A DNA stretch of 64,000 bases, taken from the NCBI GenBank assembly GCA_965229625.1, contig CBDDJJ010000001.1, positions 2,294,001-2,358,000 of the forward strand, written 5' to 3'. The position numbers and the translations under genes are program-made. This document shows, piece after piece, positions 62,356 through 64,000 of this stretch. The notes under the pieces are model-generated. The model made no database searches. It was not told the origin of the DNA and saw nothing but the letters and a program-made list of their open reading frames with translations. The first letter of the stretch is position 1. The number at the start of each line of letters is the position of its first letter. Source of the stretch: JANQIO01 sp965229625. GTDB taxonomy: Bacteria > Pseudomonadota > Gammaproteobacteria > Pseudomonadales > Halieaceae.

Positions 62356-64000
62356 GTGCACTACCGTCTCCCACATCTGCTCCTGATCTGCCTGCTGGCG
62401 GCACCTGTCGCATTCGCACAGCCGGACGCCCAGAACCTGCGTCGCCAGCTGATTGCCATGGAACAGGAAGTGCATCGCCAACCGGCGCGCGTGCTGGAGC
62501 AGCTGGAGCAGGCGCAGGCCGTCTATGAGGCTGCCGACGGTGAGACCCAGCTGTGGTACCTGCTGCGTCGCGCCCAGGCCCACAACGCCCTGTTCATGTA
62601 CGCCGATTTCGAGGAGGACGTGGAGCTGGCCCGCGGCGCACGCCTGTCCGGGGCCAGCCCGGAGCTGGTGCTGTGGATTCACACCTATGCCGGCATTATC
62701 GAGATTCGCAATGGCGAGCTGCGCCGTGGTATCGAGATCCTTACCGACGTCACGGAGCAGGCCCTGAATATCGATGCCAAGCGGCTGTACGTATTTGCGG
62801 TGCAGGAGCTGGCCTTCACGCGCGGTGTGCTGGAGCAGTACAACGCCTCTCTGCAGGAGTTGCAGCTTGCTCACCAGGTAGCGCTGGAGCTGGAGCAGCA
62901 GGACCTGATCGCCATGGTCAACGATGCCTACGGCGCCGTGTACGCCTACATGGATGACTACCCTCGCTCGATCGAGTACTACATGAAATCGCTGGCGGAC
63001 CTGCAACGCCTCGGTTACGTGGAGCAGATCGCCAGCGTGATCCAGGGCCTGGCCAGTACCTTCCGCTACGCCGGCCAGTGGGAACAAGCCGAGAAATACT
63101 TCCAGGAATACCTGGAGCACACCCGCTACGCCCCCGGCGACAGCCGCCTGTTCTATGGCAACTACGGCCTGGCAATGACCTATGCCGAGCAGGGCGACTG
63201 CGCGCGCGGCGTACCCCAGATTGAGCTGGCGCTGGGCTTCGAAGGCCCCGAAGACTACGACGCGGAACTGCTCAAGGAACTGGCCAAATGCCAGGCGGCG
63301 GCCGGCGATATCCCGTCGGCGCAGGCGGCCTACGATCGCGCCGCAGCCATCCTCGGCAGCATGCCGGAACTGGCGGGCACCAGCTGGATGCTGGAACTGG
63401 ACTACATACGCAGCCTGATTGCCTTCCACAGCGGCAAACCCGCAGAGGCCTACGCGATTCTCAACGCCTACCAGCAGGCCTCCCTCGAGCTGATGGAGCA
63501 GAACTCCTCGGACCGGATGAACATGCTGCGGGCGGGGCTTGAGAGCGAGCGCAAGGACCTGGAAATCTCGCTGCTGGAACGCCAGGCGGAAGTGAACCGC
63601 CTGCAGGTGGAGAGCCACCAGTCCGCCAACGAGACCCAGCGTTACCTGATCATCCTGGTGGTGACCCTGTGCCTGATGGTACTGGGCGGGCTGTTGTTCC
63701 AGTGGCGCAGTAACCGGAACATCCTCGCGCTGTCGCATCGCGATGGACTATCGGGCCTCTACAACCGCGCCTACACCTTTGCCTACCTGGAAGAGGTGAT
63801 TCCCAGAATCGCCGTGGACAGCGGCGGCCTGTCGGTGATCCTCATCGACATCGACAACTTCAAGACCATCAACGACAGCTACGGGCACCCGGTGGGCGAC
63901 CAGGTCATACGGGAAGTCGCGAACATCGGCGCTAGTTCGCTGCGCAACCGGGACATTATGGGCCGCATCGGCGGCGAGGAGTTTCTCTGCGTTCTGCCGC
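62356..64000 (+). CDS. TPR-GGDEF diguanylate cyclase, 3' end outside window
   Basis: The frame is open to the window end, with about 548 residues visible. A signal peptide (YRLPHLLLICLLAAPVAFAQ) is followed by TPR-like helices (residues 30-400), one membrane helix (YLIILVVTLCLMVLGGLLF) and a GGDEF domain. The catalytic motif is GGEEF, and an RxxD I-site (RNRD) lies five residues before it, so the enzyme looks active and product-inhibited. It would make cyclic di-GMP in response to a periplasmic signal. The start is uncertain: GTG 62356 gives a clean signal peptide, but ATG 62242 or 62251 is also possible. No strong ribosome site is seen for any. Confidence 0.85.
   Translation, partial: MHYRLPHLLLICLLAAPVAFAQPDAQNLRRQLIAMEQEVHRQPARVLEQLEQAQAVYEAADGETQLWYLLRRAQAHNALFMYADFEEDVELARGARLSGASPELVLWIHTYAGIIEIRNGELRRGIEILTDVTEQALNIDAKRLYVFAVQELAFTRGVLEQYNASLQELQLAHQVALELEQQDLIAMVNDAYGAVYAYMDDYPRSIEYYMKSLADLQRLGYVEQIASVIQGLASTFRYAGQWEQAEKYFQEYLEHTRYAPGDSRLFYGNYGLAMTYAEQGDCARGVPQIELALGFEGPEDYDAELLKELAKCQAAAGDIPSAQAAYDRAAAILGSMPELAGTSWMLELDYIRSLIAFHSGKPAEAYAILNAYQQASLELMEQNSSDRMNMLRAGLESERKDLEISLLERQAEVNRLQVESHQSANETQRYLIILVVTLCLMVLGGLLFQWRSNRNILALSHRDGLSGLYNRAYTFAYLEEVIPRIAVDSGGLSVILIDIDNFKTINDSYGHPVGDQVIREVANIGASSLRNRDIMGRIGGEEFLCVLP

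Noticed and set aside
61339..63738. The enoyl-CoA hydratase extended upstream to a 799-residue protein
   Set aside because: Residues before 62142 are antisense to the TPR-GGDEF gene; the ATG at 62142 has a proper ribosome site and starts the crotonase fold.

Overview
The window is GC-rich, densely coded bacterial DNA that reads as a Gram-negative, probably marine, gammaproteobacterial chromosome. This rests on two TonB-dependent receptors, MipA/OmpV and RND envelope genes, Tat and lipoprotein signals, a PA2778/PA2779-type pair, an AsmA protein, and a large load of acyl-CoA and sulfatase genes typical of oligotrophic oil/lipid-using marine lineages such as Halieaceae (the family placement is inference). 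No rRNA, tRNA, CRISPR array, prophage or insertion sequence was seen. Only the first gene (AsmA family) and the last (TPR-GGDEF) are cut by the window edges.

Layout. 1-5.4 kb: AsmA-like protein, a PA2779/PA2778 pair whose peptidase lacks a normal start codon, and a VCBS-repeat lipoprotein. 5.4-8.9 kb: an extended SDR beside a protein resembling cyanobacterial acyl-ACP reductase that ends in a histone-H1-like lysine-rich tail. 9.0-14.9 kb: a complete NAD-dependent formate dehydrogenase operon (fdsG-fdsB-fdsA-fdhD-fdsD) with 4-base gene overlaps, ending in a hairpin terminator. 15-30.8 kb: mixed secreted and housekeeping genes, including a subtilase with a 21-aspartate tail, a Tat-exported Gfo/Idh oxidoreductase, DUF885, a 44-residue small protein, an acyl-CoA thioesterase, ChaN, MipA/OmpV, a sortilin-like propeller, and an FAD oxidoreductase/methyltransferase pair. 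30.9-42.3 kb: two TonB receptors flank a minus-strand operon (CoA ligase, APH-type kinase, SDR, NTF2-like protein, ACAD, arylsulfatase). Its core gene set matches the lva/ACAD10-11 logic for 4-hydroxyacyl-CoA breakdown.

42.3-53.3 kb is the most distinctive locus. A GntR-type regulator lies between an amidase/NTF2 pair and a plus-strand operon for a periplasmic type II DMSO-reductase-family molybdoenzyme. The operon has a Tat-exported alpha subunit with a His-ligated Fe-S motif, a four-cluster beta subunit, a TorD-like chaperone, a heme-b gamma subunit that appears to be a lipoprotein, an NBP35/Mrp-like ATPase and a 609-residue beta-propeller. Five copies of an AT-rich palindrome (TATTATAATA core) sit in the promoter gaps of the TonB receptor, amidase, regulator and alpha gene, suggesting one regulon. 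The substrate is unknown.

53.4-64 kb: an IspZ-like membrane protein with an extra N-terminal domain, a DUF3604 protein, an RND efflux pair, a NUDIX hydrolase, an enoyl-CoA hydratase and a TPR-GGDEF diguanylate cyclase. All statements come from reading the sequence; family names are from motif recognition, not database searches.
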